From NCBI GenBank assembly GCA_031289615.1, contig JAITPD010000025.1, forward strand, positions 1-64,000: a DNA stretch of 64,000 nt, in the 5' to 3' direction. Each line of letters opens with the position of its first letter. The first letter of the stretch is position 1. The notes beneath the pieces were generated by a model that made no database searches, had not been told where the DNA came from, and saw only the letters and a list, made by a program, of their open reading frames with translations. Source of the DNA: Lactobacillaceae bacterium (GTDB taxonomy: Bacteria; Bacillota; Bacilli; Lactobacillales; Lactobacillaceae). Made by a program: the position numbers and the translations under genes. This document shows, piece after piece, positions 49,838-59,036 of this stretch.

Positions 49838-50551
49838 CTAATCCAAATTCCTCAACGCATCCACCAAAGCCGTCTTTGCTTCCGTCTGTGCATCAATTTC
49901 CTTAATGACCTTTGCCGGCACGCCAGCAACCACAGTATGCGCTGGCACGTCCTTTGTGACAATCGCTCCCGCCGCCACAACTGCACCTTCTCCAACTCGG
50001 ACTCCTTCGATCACAACGGCATTCGCTCCAATCAAAACATTGTCTTCAACAATTACCGGTGTCGCCGATGCTGGTTCAATCACTCCAGCGAGCACTGCTC
50101 CAGCTCCGACGTGCGCATTCTTACCAACGATTGCTCGACCACCAAGAATAGCACCCATATCAATCATCGTTCCGGCACCAATTTCAGCTCCGATATTAAT
50201 CACAGCGCCCATCATAATAACAGCATTGTCTCCGATTTGAACCTGTTCACGAATATATGCACCAGGCTCAATCCGCGCGTTAATACCTGTGTAGTCTAAC
50301 AATGGCACGCCTGAGTTACGGGCTGTTAATTCGTAATGAACTTTCGTAATTCCTGTATTTTCAGCGACCCAGGTTTTAATTTCTGTTAGGTCGCCATAGA
50401 GAACTCCTGTTTGAGTTTCTAAAAAAGCTTCAATTCCAGCTGGTACCTTTGTCAATTGCGTCAAATCACCAGCAATATTAGCCCGTGCTGGCGTCTTCTT
50501 TGGTGCTGTGGCAATGTAATTAATAATACTTTGTGCATCTAATTGCGTCAT
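49838..50551 (-). CDS. dapH: Tetrahydrodipicolinate N-acetyltransferase
   Basis: 237 residues from ATG 50551 ([20 protein letters not shown]) behind AAAGAGGAG. C-terminal half is a left-handed beta-helix of hexapeptide repeats ([20 protein letters not shown]...). N-terminal domain is specific to DapH. It shows the acetyl, not succinyl, branch. Confidence 0.95.
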   Translation of the reverse strand: MTQLDAQSIINYIATAPKKTPARANIAGDLTQLTKVPAGIEAFLETQTGVLYGDLTEIKTWVAENTGITKVHYELTARNSGVPLLDYTGINARIEPGAYIREQVQIGDNAVIMMGAVINIGAEIGAGTMIDMGAILGGRAIVGKNAHVGAGAVLAGVIEPASATPVIVEDNVLIGANAVVIEGVRVGEGAVVAAGAIVTKDVPAHTVVAGVPAKVIKEIDAQTEAKTALVDALRNLD

Positions 50552-50579
50552 TTTAATCTCCTCTTTGGTTGCATTCATG

Positions 50580-51872
50580 TTAATTTTCATAATGGCGATC
50601 TAAGCGCAACAAGTCTGCATAACTTTGGCGTTCTACCACAACTTGTGCCTGCCCATTTTCAACAAATATCACGGCTGGTACCGGATTACGATTATAGTTT
50701 GAAGCCATTGAAAATCCATATGCTCCCGTTGCAAGAACGGCTAAGACATCACCGGGCTTCGTGGCTGGAAGTGCTTGTTGCCAAACTAAGACATCGCCTG
50801 ATTCACAATACTTACCTGCCACTCGTACAACTTCTTGCGTTGCTGCACCTGGTTGATTCGCCAAAACCGCTTCATATTGCGCTTGATACAACGCAGGCCG
50901 AATGTTATCACCCATTCCACCATCCACAGATAAATACGAACGAATCCCAGGTACATCTTTGCGGGCTCCAATCGTGTACAATGACGTTCCCGCTGGCCCA
51001 ACAATTGAACGGCCAGGCTCAATCCAAATCGCCGGCATTGGCATTCCATATTCTAAAGTCTCAGCACGAATCGTCTTAATAATCGCCAGAATGAATTCGC
51101 TCATCGGCTTAGGATCGTCGTCATCAGTATAACGAATCCCAAATCCGCCACCAGTATTAATCACTTTTGGCGCGAACCCCCAGCTATGCACGATTTCGAC
51201 TAGCCGAGCTGCTACCGCTTCAAATCCCTTCACATCAAAGATCTGCGAACCAATATGAGCGTGCACTCCTAAAACGTTGACGCGTGGATGCGCAGATGCA
51301 ATTTGATACGCCTTTTCAGCTTGACCGCTTTGCACATCAAACCCAAACTTCGAATCAGTCTGCCCCGTTGAAATAAAGTCATGCGTATGTGCTTCAACAC
51401 CTGGTGTCACACGTAACAAAATATCTTGTGTTTGTTCGCGTTCGTCCAACAAAGTAGTCAGCATTTCTAATTCATATAAATTATCAACAATGATTGTTCC
51501 TAACCCGTGATCTAGTGCCAATTCAAGTTCTTCAAGCGATTTATTATTTCCGTTAAATGAAACGTGTTCCATTGGAAAATCAGCATTCAAAGCCGTCATA
51601 ATTTCGCCACCTGAGACAACATCAAGATGAATTTTTTCTTGCTTGGCAACTTCATACATAGCCGTTGTCGAAAATGCCTTTGAAGCAAAACTCACAACTG
51701 CGTCCGTCTGCGCATCCGCAAAGATCTGTTGAAATCCGCGCATTGCCTGCCTAATTTTTGCCACATCATACACGTAAAGTGGTGTCTTAAATTCTTGCGC
51801 CAATGCATTTGCGGTAATCCCACCAATTATCAATTCACCTTGCTCATTCATATCGTAATTGTTCGTCATCAT
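50580..51872 (-). CDS. lysA: Diaminopimelate decarboxylase
   Basis: Final step to L-lysine. 430 residues; PLP Lys65 in [15 protein letters not shown] near 230-234 and CESGDVL active-site Cys near 350. Second gene of the alr-lysA-dap operon. Confidence 0.97.
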   Translation of the reverse strand: MMTNNYDMNEQGELIIGGITANALAQEFKTPLYVYDVAKIRQAMRGFQQIFADAQTDAVVSFASKAFSTTAMYEVAKQEKIHLDVVSGGEIMTALNADFPMEHVSFNGNNKSLEELELALDHGLGTIIVDNLYELEMLTTLLDEREQTQDILLRVTPGVEAHTHDFISTGQTDSKFGFDVQSGQAEKAYQIASAHPRVNVLGVHAHIGSQIFDVKGFEAVAARLVEIVHSWGFAPKVINTGGGFGIRYTDDDDPKPMSEFILAIIKTIRAETLEYGMPMPAIWIEPGRSIVGPAGTSLYTIGARKDVPGIRSYLSVDGGMGDNIRPALYQAQYEAVLANQPGAATQEVVRVAGKYCESGDVLVWQQALPATKPGDVLAVLATGAYGFSMASNYNRNPVPAVIFVENGQAQVVVERQSYADLLRLDRHYEN

Positions 51873-51915
51873 TTACTCCTCTTTGCTAACTGGTCAGTCG
51901 CGCCTACGAAACAGT

Positions 51916-53028
51916 TTAATCTACTAGTTCTCGCTTAATTCGCTCTTGGAAGGCAGTCGTCAAGTACCATGGATCAATTCCAGTATAATTTGCCATATCT
52001 TCAAGCGTTCGTTCTTGATCGCCGGATTTGCCAATGAAGGTCACCTTAGCTCCGACCGGCAGTTCGTGTGGCAATAACACCATCAACTGATCCATCGCAA
52101 TCTTGCCGACAACTTTTGCAATCTCGCCGTTAACTAAGACTTCATAGCCGACCAAGTTTGTGTTCAGCCCATCTCCATAGCCAATCGGTACCGTTCCAAT
52201 CCAGTCACCAGCTTGCGTCAAATATTTATGCCCATAAGAAATTCCTTCATCAGCTGGAAGCTGCTTCACAAAAACCAATTCACTCTCCAACTCCAAAACT
52301 GGGAGTAGATAATTGTACGGCTTAATTTCCCCACGTGATGGTTCCTGCCCATAGACAACAGAACCCACGCGCACCATTTTAGTTGGAAGCTCATCCGCGT
52401 GATACATCGCAGCACCAGAGTTAGCAACGTGGACCATTGGCGGTTGTGGCAAACGATCTGTCATTGCATGCCAACGTTTTAATTGCTTGTGAAAATATTC
52501 ATCGCTAGTTGAGTCTGCATCTGAAAAATGCGTCATCAAACCTTGATAAGTGAATTGTTGCGGATGATCCTGAATGAACTTAATTGCTTCCAAGATTGTT
52601 TGCTCATCACGAAAACCAATTCGCCCCATGCCTGTGTCAACACCAATATTAATCAGCAAAGGATTTGTCCCTTGAAGTTGCTTTTGCGCGTCGGTGAGCC
52701 ATTTCATATCACTAACCGTTGCCATGATATGATTTTCAGCCATCAATTGTGCATATTGAGCTGGAACGATCCCCATAACCAAGATTGGGACATCGATTTG
52801 CGCTTTACGTAGTTCCAATGCTTCATCAAGTGTTGCAACTCCAAATCCATCCACACCACCTGCCACGGATGCTTGGGCCATTTCAACTAACCCAAATCCG
52901 TATGCATTAGCTTTGACCGCCAAAAAAATTAGGCGAGCCTGCGTGTTATTTCGGACAGCTTGAATATTATGTTTGACTGCCGCTTTTGAAATTTTAATTT
53001 TAGTTGGTCGTGTTATTGCTACTACCAT
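51916..53028 (-). CDS. alr: Alanine racemase
   Basis: Makes D-alanine for peptidoglycan. 370 residues; PLP Lys39 in VKANAYGFG, and the second-domain Tyr region EGISYGHKYLT. First gene of the lysine operon, with a promoter at 53049-53077. Confidence 0.97.
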   Translation of the reverse strand: MVVAITRPTKIKISKAAVKHNIQAVRNNTQARLIFLAVKANAYGFGLVEMAQASVAGGVDGFGVATLDEALELRKAQIDVPILVMGIVPAQYAQLMAENHIMATVSDMKWLTDAQKQLQGTNPLLINIGVDTGMGRIGFRDEQTILEAIKFIQDHPQQFTYQGLMTHFSDADSTSDEYFHKQLKRWHAMTDRLPQPPMVHVANSGAAMYHADELPTKMVRVGSVVYGQEPSRGEIKPYNYLLPVLELESELVFVKQLPADEGISYGHKYLTQAGDWIGTVPIGYGDGLNTNLVGYEVLVNGEIAKVVGKIAMDQLMVLLPHELPVGAKVTFIGKSGDQERTLEDMANYTGIDPWYLTTAFQERIKRELVD

Positions 53029-53048
53029 TTCAATCCCCCTGAGAACTA

Positions 53049-53077
53049 TCTATAATTCTTTCTATTATCTCAGACAA
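53049..53077 (-). promoter_or_regulatory. Promoter of the alr-lysA-dap operon
   Basis: Minus TTGTCT (53072-53077), 17 bases, TATAGA (53049-53054). Confidence 0.6.
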
Positions 53078-53131
53078 TTCTAATCATTTTATGACTTTCA
53101 TTTTGTTAGTTTATGAAGCTGTTGTCAAGGT

Positions 53132-53160
53132 TGACATTCTATTGGATTTCCGCTTAAATA
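53132..53160 (+). promoter_or_regulatory. Promoter of the aspartokinase gene
   Basis: TTGACA (53132-53137), 17 bases, TTAAAT (53155-53160), 31 bases before the ATG. Confidence 0.75.
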
Positions 53161-53191
53161 AAAGCACGATCCAAATTAAGGAGCACACGTG

Positions 53192-54547
53192 ATGAAAGTG
53201 GTTAAATTTGGCGGGTCTTCCCTCGCTAACGGAGCACAAATTCAAAAAGTAATTAATATCATGCAAGCTGATTCAACTAGACAAATTATGGTCGTTTCAG
53301 CACCTGGTAAACGCTTTACAGATGATGTTAAAGTCACAGATTTACTCTTAGAATATGCAGAAGTGACAATTGTTGGTGGAAATAATTCGGAAATTATTGA
53401 AAAAATAAGCAAGCGTTATTTAGAAATTGCTAATTTTTTTGAGTTTGATACAACTGACTTAAAGCTTTTTGTATTAGACAAACTTAAAACTTTGAGTCAT
53501 CAACATTATCCAAACTTTGAATATCTCACAGCTGCATTTGCTGGACATGGCGAATATTTAAACGCCTACGTAATTGCGTATATTATGCAAAAATTAGGGA
53601 TGAATGCACGGTTTGTTTCTCCAAAAGAATTGGGAATGATTACAAATGGTGCCCCTCAATCTGCTGTACTGGATGAAATTTCTTATCGGCAAATGGCTTG
53701 GTTTAATCTTGCTGAGGACGAAATCATTGTCGTGCCTGGTTTCTTTGCCTACGACGAAGCTGGTTATATGACGACATTTAAGCGCGGTGGCTCTGATATT
53801 ACTGGTGCAATTTTAGCGCACGGTTTTAAACCAGCTATGTATGAAAATTTTACAGATGTGTCTTCAATATTTGCAGCTAGTCCAAAAATTATTAATAATC
53901 CGGCTCCAATTTACAAAATGACTTACCGAGAAATGCGTGAACTTGCCTATGCTGGCTTTGCAGTTTTGAGTGACGAGGCCATTGTTCCAGTAATTCGGGA
54001 TGGTATTCCGATCAACGTTAAAAACACAAACGAACCAGATGCACCAGGAACCCTCATTGTTCCTGAAAGTGAAAAAGAAACTAATCTACCCGTGACTGGA
54101 ATTGCGAGTGACACTCGATTTGCGGCGCTTTACTTGCATCGTTATCTGCTGAATTCTGAAACTGGTATCACGCTCAAATTGCTCAAAATTTTGTATCGCC
54201 ACCAGATTTCATACGAACACATGCCCACCGGAATTGACGATATTTCCATCATCTTTGATAAATCGTTGACTACTCCAGCTCAATTTGAAGCAATGCAGGC
54301 TGACATAGCACGTGAAATTAAGCCTGACATTATGGAATGGATTGATGACTATGCTCTAATCATGGTGGTTGGCGAGGGTATGATTAACCACCCCACTGCG
54401 ATTACAGATATTTTGGATCCATTAACCAAAAACAAGATTGATCTGCACATGATTAATCAAGGTGCTTCACGAATCTCAGTTATGTTAGGATTACCAGCAA
54501 GTGAGGTAGAACGTGCTGTGCAAGAAATCTATGCGAACTTCTTTTAA
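53192..54547 (+). CDS. Aspartokinase
   Basis: Phosphorylates aspartate, first step of the lysine branch. 451 residues from ATG 53192 (GTG at 53189 also possible) behind AAGGAG; KFGGSS at the N-terminus and a C-terminal pair of ACT domains (LMVVGEGMINH... region) for feedback control. Divergent from the alr operon and sharing its control region. Confidence 0.95.
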   Translation: MKVVKFGGSSLANGAQIQKVINIMQADSTRQIMVVSAPGKRFTDDVKVTDLLLEYAEVTIVGGNNSEIIEKISKRYLEIANFFEFDTTDLKLFVLDKLKTLSHQHYPNFEYLTAAFAGHGEYLNAYVIAYIMQKLGMNARFVSPKELGMITNGAPQSAVLDEISYRQMAWFNLAEDEIIVVPGFFAYDEAGYMTTFKRGGSDITGAILAHGFKPAMYENFTDVSSIFAASPKIINNPAPIYKMTYREMRELAYAGFAVLSDEAIVPVIRDGIPINVKNTNEPDAPGTLIVPESEKETNLPVTGIASDTRFAALYLHRYLLNSETGITLKLLKILYRHQISYEHMPTGIDDISIIFDKSLTTPAQFEAMQADIAREIKPDIMEWIDDYALIMVVGEGMINHPTAITDILDPLTKNKIDLHMINQGASRISVMLGLPASEVERAVQEIYANFF

Positions 54548-54555
54548 TTCCTTTT

Positions 54556-54598
54556 AAACCAAAACCGTAACCCTTTTATCTGGTTTACGGTTTTTGGT
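54556..54598 (+). terminator. Terminator of the aspartokinase gene
   Basis: ACCAAAACCGTAACCC, loop, GGTTTACGGTTTTTGGT. Confidence 0.85.
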
Positions 54599-54614
54599 AA
54601 TCAACATGAGATAT

Positions 54615-54983
54615 TTAATCTTGCTTTTTTAAAATAATGTCAAATTTAATTTCACTTTTATCTAGTGGTTCCATTGAATATTGACCAGAACTCCAGACCG
54701 CCATTATTTTGTAATGAAGCATGTCATTTTCTGCCATTAAATTACTCGCAATTTTGGCGGATTCTTGCTTGGAAAGATTTATTTTTAAAAATTGAGAAAG
54801 TTTGCGACGCATTGTATAGCTATTTGTCGGAATCGGTAATTTCATGACAAACTCAATTAATTCTTCTTTTAAATTAAATCGATTTAGGTCTTTTAACGTT
54901 TGGTCTAAATTAAAATATTCTTTCTTCCAAGCTTCAATATCATCAGGCATCATCGGGACTCTAAAAACATCATAACCAATCAT
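54615..54983 (-). CDS. Immunity-like helical protein, paralogue 2
   Basis: 122 residues from ATG 54983 (MIGYDVFRVPMMPDD); AGGAGG lies 12 bases upstream. Paralogue of 55099-55449: both have FR(V/I)PM, an FNL(D/E)Q.L.D(L/I)NR stretch, IMK/SLP..TNSY, and (L)MAENDMLYYKI near the end with SGxYxM. No signal peptide or membrane segment. Role as an immunity or accessory protein for the secreted peptide is inferred from context only. Confidence 0.65.
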   Translation of the reverse strand: MIGYDVFRVPMMPDDIEAWKKEYFNLDQTLKDLNRFNLKEELIEFVMKLPIPTNSYTMRRKLSQFLKINLSKQESAKIASNLMAENDMLHYKIMAVWSSGQYSMEPLDKSEIKFDIILKKQD

Positions 54984-55098
54984 CTCACAAACAATCCTCC
55001 TAATATACACATCAATTGGAGCTAAAATATACATTACAATGTTTGGTGTCTTACCTACTTTAACGTTTTAAACGTCTCTCTAAATAATTGATTACTCT

Positions 55099-55449
55099 TT
55101 AGATTTTTAAAATATTCTGAGCTTCCAACTGTTGATCCATTGTATATTTTCCACTTCCTAAAATAGCTAATATTTTATAATAAAGGATATCATTTTCAGC
55201 CATCAATTTTGCCATAATCTGATCTGACTCAACTGGTGACAATTTAAATTTCAAAACTTTAGAAATATAATTACTAATTTTATAACTATTCGTCGAGAGT
55301 GGTAGTGACATAATTAAATTTATTAATTCTTGTTTTTTATCAAGGCGATTTATGTCATTTAAATATTGTTCCAAATTAAATTGTGCTTTCAAATAATTTT
55401 CTTTATTTTTTTGAACCATTGGTATTCTGAATGAATTATTGTTGATCAT
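55099..55449 (-). CDS. Immunity-like helical protein, paralogue 1
   Basis: 116 residues from ATG 55449 (MINNNSFRIPMVQK), only one base after the stop of the secreted peptide gene (TAAAATG), so translation is coupled. Helical, no membrane segment; paralogue of 54615-54983. The frame is open upstream to 55578 but that part overlaps the peptide gene. Family not recognised. Confidence 0.7.
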   Translation of the reverse strand: MINNNSFRIPMVQKNKENYLKAQFNLEQYLNDINRLDKKQELINLIMSLPLSTNSYKISNYISKVLKFKLSPVESDQIMAKLMAENDILYYKILAILGSGKYTMDQQLEAQNILKI

Positions 55450-55450
55450 T

Positions 55451-55914
55451 TTACAATAGCACCTTCTCGACTGCCCACGCAATGGTACGAGCAATATTTC
55501 CAGGCACGCCAACACGAAGTAATGCTTGATAAATAGCCCCATAAAAGCCACCTGATATTCTGTCAATAGTATTAGCAATTAATTTTGAATGCTGGTCTAA
55601 ATAAATTCTGGCATCTCTATTTAAATATCCAGCTATACGAGCAAACGCTGAACCCCCATGGCGAAGCGCTTTAACAACAACCCATTTACGAATTCCTCGC
55701 TTCACTCGCCTGTGAGAATCATCGTTTCCTAAATAGACAGATTTACCGTAGTCACTTAAACAATCAAGATCTGGTTCTTCATCATCCTCATAACTAACTA
55801 CTTGCGCTGGTTCATTGAATCGATCAGCTGAAATAACGTTGCTGACTGTTGAAGAAAAACAATCGCTACCAAAATAGTCACAAACACAGTAGTAACAAAC
55901 TTAAACATTTTCAT
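55451..55914 (-). pseudogene. Frameshifted secreted cationic peptide gene (bacteriocin-like)
   Basis: Two frames joined by a missing T. Frame 1 from ATG 55914 (AGGAGG seven bases upstream) gives a signal peptide MKMFKFVTTVFVTILVAIVF and then runs out at a stop near 55798. Adding one T to the TTTTT run at 55855-55859 joins it to the second frame, giving a 154-residue precursor: signal peptide to about residue 30 (VISA-DRF), an acidic pro-region (YEDDEEPDLD), then a basic RRVKR site near 69-73 and an 81-residue cationic amphipathic C-terminal part ending VGVPGNIARTIAWAVEKVLL. Immediately followed by two immunity-like paralogues. Whether the deletion is real, a sequencing error, or slippage cannot be told. 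Confidence 0.6.
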
Positions 55915-56160
55915 TGACATTCCTCCTCTTTGCATTGACTTGCGACAGTTCAAAATATCTTACAAAAACTAGTCTAACATGCTCTGCAATGCCTGTATAT
56001 AGCCGTTTTTAATCGATATTTATTTCACAAAACATTGTATGAATTTATTCATAATTTCGCACATTTACCAACCAATCTGACCTGCATATCCTAAAATATT
56101 CCTGCGAAAAACTTTCAAAAGATATTTTTATCACTAACAAAAACAAGTTGAACACATGCA

Positions 56161-56192
56161 AAAAACGCCACCTCATTTTCAGAGATGACGTT
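56161..56192 (-). terminator. Terminator after tRNA-Lys
   Basis: Minus AACGTCATCTC, loop, GAGGTGGCGTT then TTTTGC. Confidence 0.85.
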
Positions 56193-56205
56193 CATTTTCA
56201 ATTAG

Positions 56206-56278
56206 TGGACAGCCAGGGGCTCGAACCCTGGACCCACGGATTAAGAGTCCGTTGCTCTACCAACTGAGCTAGCTGTCC
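56206..56278 (-). tRNA. tRNA-Lys (anticodon CTT)
   Basis: 73 nt, acceptor GGACAGC/GCTGTCC, D-loop AGCTCAGTTGGTAGAGC, anticodon loop CTCTTAA, T-arm GGTTCGAGCC. The CCA end is not encoded. Terminator follows. Confidence 0.97.
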
Positions 56279-56337
56279 ATGTCTTTACAACAGAAATAAC
56301 TATACTCCCTTTTTGTCAGTATTGCAACAAAAACTTT

Positions 56338-56478
56338 TTACATAATGCCGTTTGCTTTAGCAGCCTCAATCAGATCAAGTTCCTTAGCAGCCTGCACAGG
56401 AACTGGTGTCCCCTTCACAGTAATGCTGTCAATTCCCTTTTTCTCTAATAACTTCTTCAACCGATTTTTTTGTGACAT
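56338..56478 (-). CDS. 46-residue protein of unknown function
   Basis: Begins MSQKNRLKKLLEKKGID and ends LIEAAKANGIM; GGAGG lies 8-9 bases before the ATG (56478). Helical and charged, basic N-terminal half. Between tRNA-Lys and pyk. No family recognised; the clean ribosome site and codon use argue it is real. Confidence 0.65.
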   Translation of the reverse strand: MSQKNRLKKLLEKKGIDSITVKGTPVPVQAAKELDLIEAAKANGIM

Positions 56479-56607
56479 CTTTCATACCTCCACGACTAAA
56501 TTGCGTCAGGTGATTGGCCTAGCGTGATGTCCCTCTTATTCCATCTTATCACGCTCAAGGGAAAGTGACACAGCTATTTTAAATTATACGATAATGTGAT
56601 ATTCCTT

Positions 56608-56646
56608 ACAAAAAAAGGACGAAACCACTTTTTCGTAGTTTCATCC
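56608..56646 (-). terminator. Terminator of pyk
   Basis: Minus GATGAAACTAC, loop, GTGGTTTCGTC then CTTTTTTT. Confidence 0.88.
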
Positions 56647-56670
56647 ATTTTTTCATCAAAATTAATTCAA

Positions 56671-58086
56671 TTAGATTGTTTGGATTGTCATCAAGTTAGT
56701 TGAACCAACTTCTTGGGCAACTCCAGCAACAACGATGATTGAATCTCCAGCTTTTGCCAAACCTTCAGCAACTGCCAATTTCTTAGCAGAGGCGATGATT
56801 TCGTCAGTGCTTGCTGGTGTCTCGGCGATAACTGGTTGAACACCCCAGTAAATCTTCAAGGCACGTTCAACGCGCTCGTCGTACGTCAATGCCAAAATAT
56901 CAGCATTTGGACGGTACTTTGAAATCAACTTAGCAGTGTAACCTGACTTAGTTGAAGCCACGATAGCCTTGATATCCAACTTGCTAGTAGCTTCAGCCAC
57001 AGCAGCAGCGATTGATTCAGTTGTATCAGCTGAATCAAATTCGTTCAAGTGACGACCATTCAATGCCAAAGCTGATTCAGCCTTTTCATTGATGCGGGCC
57101 ATAGTTTGAACGGCTTCGACTGGGTAATCACCATTAGCTGATTCTCCTGAAAGCATTGTTGCATCAGTTCCGTCAAACACAGCGTTGGCAACGTCAGAAG
57201 CTTCGGCACGAGTAGGACGTGGGTTTTCTTGCATTGAATCAAGCATGTCAGTAGCAGTAATAACTGGCTTACCAGCAGCGTTCATCATGCGGATCAAATC
57301 CTTTTGAACCAAAGGAACGTTTTCGGCTGGAATTTCAACTCCCATGTCTCCACGGGCAATCATCAATCCATCAGAAACTTCCAAAATTGCTGGGAAGTTA
57401 TCGATTCCTTCTTGTGATTCAATCTTAGGGAAGATCATAACATCTTCTTTACCAGCAGACTTCAACAAAGCACGGATGTCTTCAACGTCTTCAGGCTTAC
57501 GTACGAATGACGCAGCGATGAAGTTGATGTTTTGTGTCAAACCAAAGTTGATGTCATCTTCATCTTTTTCAGTGATACCAGGCAAGTTAATTGAAACACC
57601 AGGAGCGTTAACACCCTTACGTGATCCCAACAAACCATGGTTTTGAACATTTGTAATCAATTCGCGATTTGCATCATCTTTACCAGTAATCAAGAAATCA
57701 AGCTTACCGTCATCAAACAAAACGTGTCCGCCAACCTTGACGTCATCGAACAATCCAGGGTAAGTAACCGCGATCTTTTCCTTGGTTCCTTCAAGTGAAT
57801 CATCCATTGAGATGCGAACTTCATCTCCAATGTTGAATTCAATCTTACCAGTTGATTGAACAGTGGTACGAATTTCAGCACCCTTAGTATCAAGCAAGAA
57901 TCCAACCTTGATTCCAGTCTTCTTTTCGGCTTCGTGGACAGCGTTCATCCGACCCATTTGTTCTTCGTGGTCACCGTGTGAAAAGTTGAAGCGCACAACG
58001 TTTGCTCCACCTTGAATCAACTTAGCAATTGTCTCGACGTCACTTGATGCAGGACCAAGTGTTGAAACGATCTTTGTCTTCTTCAT
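56671..58086 (-). CDS. pyk: Pyruvate kinase
   Basis: PEP to pyruvate with ATP. 471 residues, without the extra C-terminal PEP-utilising domain seen in many Bacilli/Lactobacilli. Active-site patterns KTKIVSTLGPAS, NFSHGDHEE and FPKIESQEGIDN (catalytic Lys) are present. Single gene under a cre-containing promoter. Confidence 0.98.
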   Translation of the reverse strand: MKKTKIVSTLGPASSDVETIAKLIQGGANVVRFNFSHGDHEEQMGRMNAVHEAEKKTGIKVGFLLDTKGAEIRTTVQSTGKIEFNIGDEVRISMDDSLEGTKEKIAVTYPGLFDDVKVGGHVLFDDGKLDFLITGKDDANRELITNVQNHGLLGSRKGVNAPGVSINLPGITEKDEDDINFGLTQNINFIAASFVRKPEDVEDIRALLKSAGKEDVMIFPKIESQEGIDNFPAILEVSDGLMIARGDMGVEIPAENVPLVQKDLIRMMNAAGKPVITATDMLDSMQENPRPTRAEASDVANAVFDGTDATMLSGESANGDYPVEAVQTMARINEKAESALALNGRHLNEFDSADTTESIAAAVAEATSKLDIKAIVASTKSGYTAKLISKYRPNADILALTYDERVERALKIYWGVQPVIAETPASTDEIIASAKKLAVAEGLAKAGDSIIVVAGVAQEVGSTNLMTIQTI

Positions 58087-58139
58087 TTTAAGAAAAATCT
58101 CCTTTTGTCTTGTATAGGTTTGATTACCTAACTGCCTAT

Positions 58140-58194
58140 ATTTTACCCGTTTTCACGAAAATTGTAAAACGATTTTACATTGTAATCGCTTGCA
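58140..58194 (-). promoter_or_regulatory. pyk promoter with cre-like sites
   Basis: Minus TTTACA (58163-58168), 17 bases, TAAAAT (58140-58145). The palindrome TGTAAAACGATTTTACA (58163-58179) covers the -35 and TGTAATCGCTTGCA (58181-58194) is a cre with one mismatch just upstream. The upstream location fits CcpA activation of glycolysis. Confidence 0.65.
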
Positions 58195-58265
58195 TTTTTA
58201 AAATTTGTGAGATTATCGACAAAGGGCTCGATTTTGGTACAAAAATTGCCGATCTATGTCACTTT

Positions 58266-59036
58266 TTAATAGCGATTAAAGTGTTCCAATAGTTCAGGAA
58301 TGGTAAGATGCATTTTTTCGTCTCCAGTCACGTCGACGTCAATCTTACCGGCACTCATAATTAGCAAACGATTTCCATATTTCAGAGAATCTTCCAAATT
58401 ATGGGTAATCATCAATGCCGTCAACCCATCCGCCTGAATTCGCTGATCCGTCGCTTGCATTAACTGTGCGCTGGTCTTTGGATCAAGGGCCGCTGTATGC
58501 TCGTCTAGCAACAAAAGTGTTGGATTCTGCCTCGTTGCCATCAAAAAACTCAAGGCCTGACGTTGCCCACCAGACAGGTCACCTGTATCCATGTCTAAAC
58601 GCGTTGCCAGTCCATTTCCCATCGTATCAGCGACCTTAGCAAACTCCGCCTTCTTCTCTTCCGTCAAGCCACGATTACGTAACCGCCGGCGTTGTCCGCG
58701 TCGTTCTGCCAAGAGCAAATTCTCAGCGACTGTCATTCGAGGAGCCGTCCCAACCTTAGGATCTTGAAAAACACGTGCTAGGAATGCCGTGCGTTGCGTT
58801 TCGCTCAAATGAGTGACATCTTTACCATCAACCAGTATTTGTCCAGACGTGAGCATTAACGAGCCTGCAATGACGTTAAACAATGTTGATTTACCGGCAC
58901 CATTTGACCCGAGAACTGTGACGAATTCGCCCTCTGCCAATCTAAAATTAACATGATCAAGAATCATTTTTTCTTCGCTAGTTCCAGGATTCACAATTAC
59001 TGTTGCATCAACGAGTTTCAATATTTCTTTAGGCAT
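58266..59036 (-). CDS. trpZ: ABC transporter ATP-binding protein (TrpZ-like)
   Basis: 256 residues. Walker A GSNGAGKST near 37-45, signature LSGGQRQALS near 152-161, Walker B LLLLDEHTAALDP near 173-185. Start overlaps the permease stop by eight bases. Third gene of the transporter. Tryptophan as substrate is supported by the Trp-Trp leader peptide upstream. Confidence 0.88.
   Translation of the reverse strand: MPKEILKLVDATVIVNPGTSEEKMILDHVNFRLAEGEFVTVLGSNGAGKSTLFNVIAGSLMLTSGQILVDGKDVTHLSETQRTAFLARVFQDPKVGTAPRMTVAENLLLAERRGQRRRLRNRGLTEEKKAEFAKVADTMGNGLATRLDMDTGDLSGGQRQALSFLMATRQNPTLLLLDEHTAALDPKTSAQLMQATDQRIQADGLTALMITHNLEDSLKYGNRLLIMSAGKIDVDVTGDEKMHLTIPELLEHFNRY

Noticed and set aside
55798..55914. 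38-codon frame alone as a complete small gene
   Set aside because: It is better explained as the signal-peptide part of the frameshifted secreted peptide gene, since one added T joins it to the longer frame.
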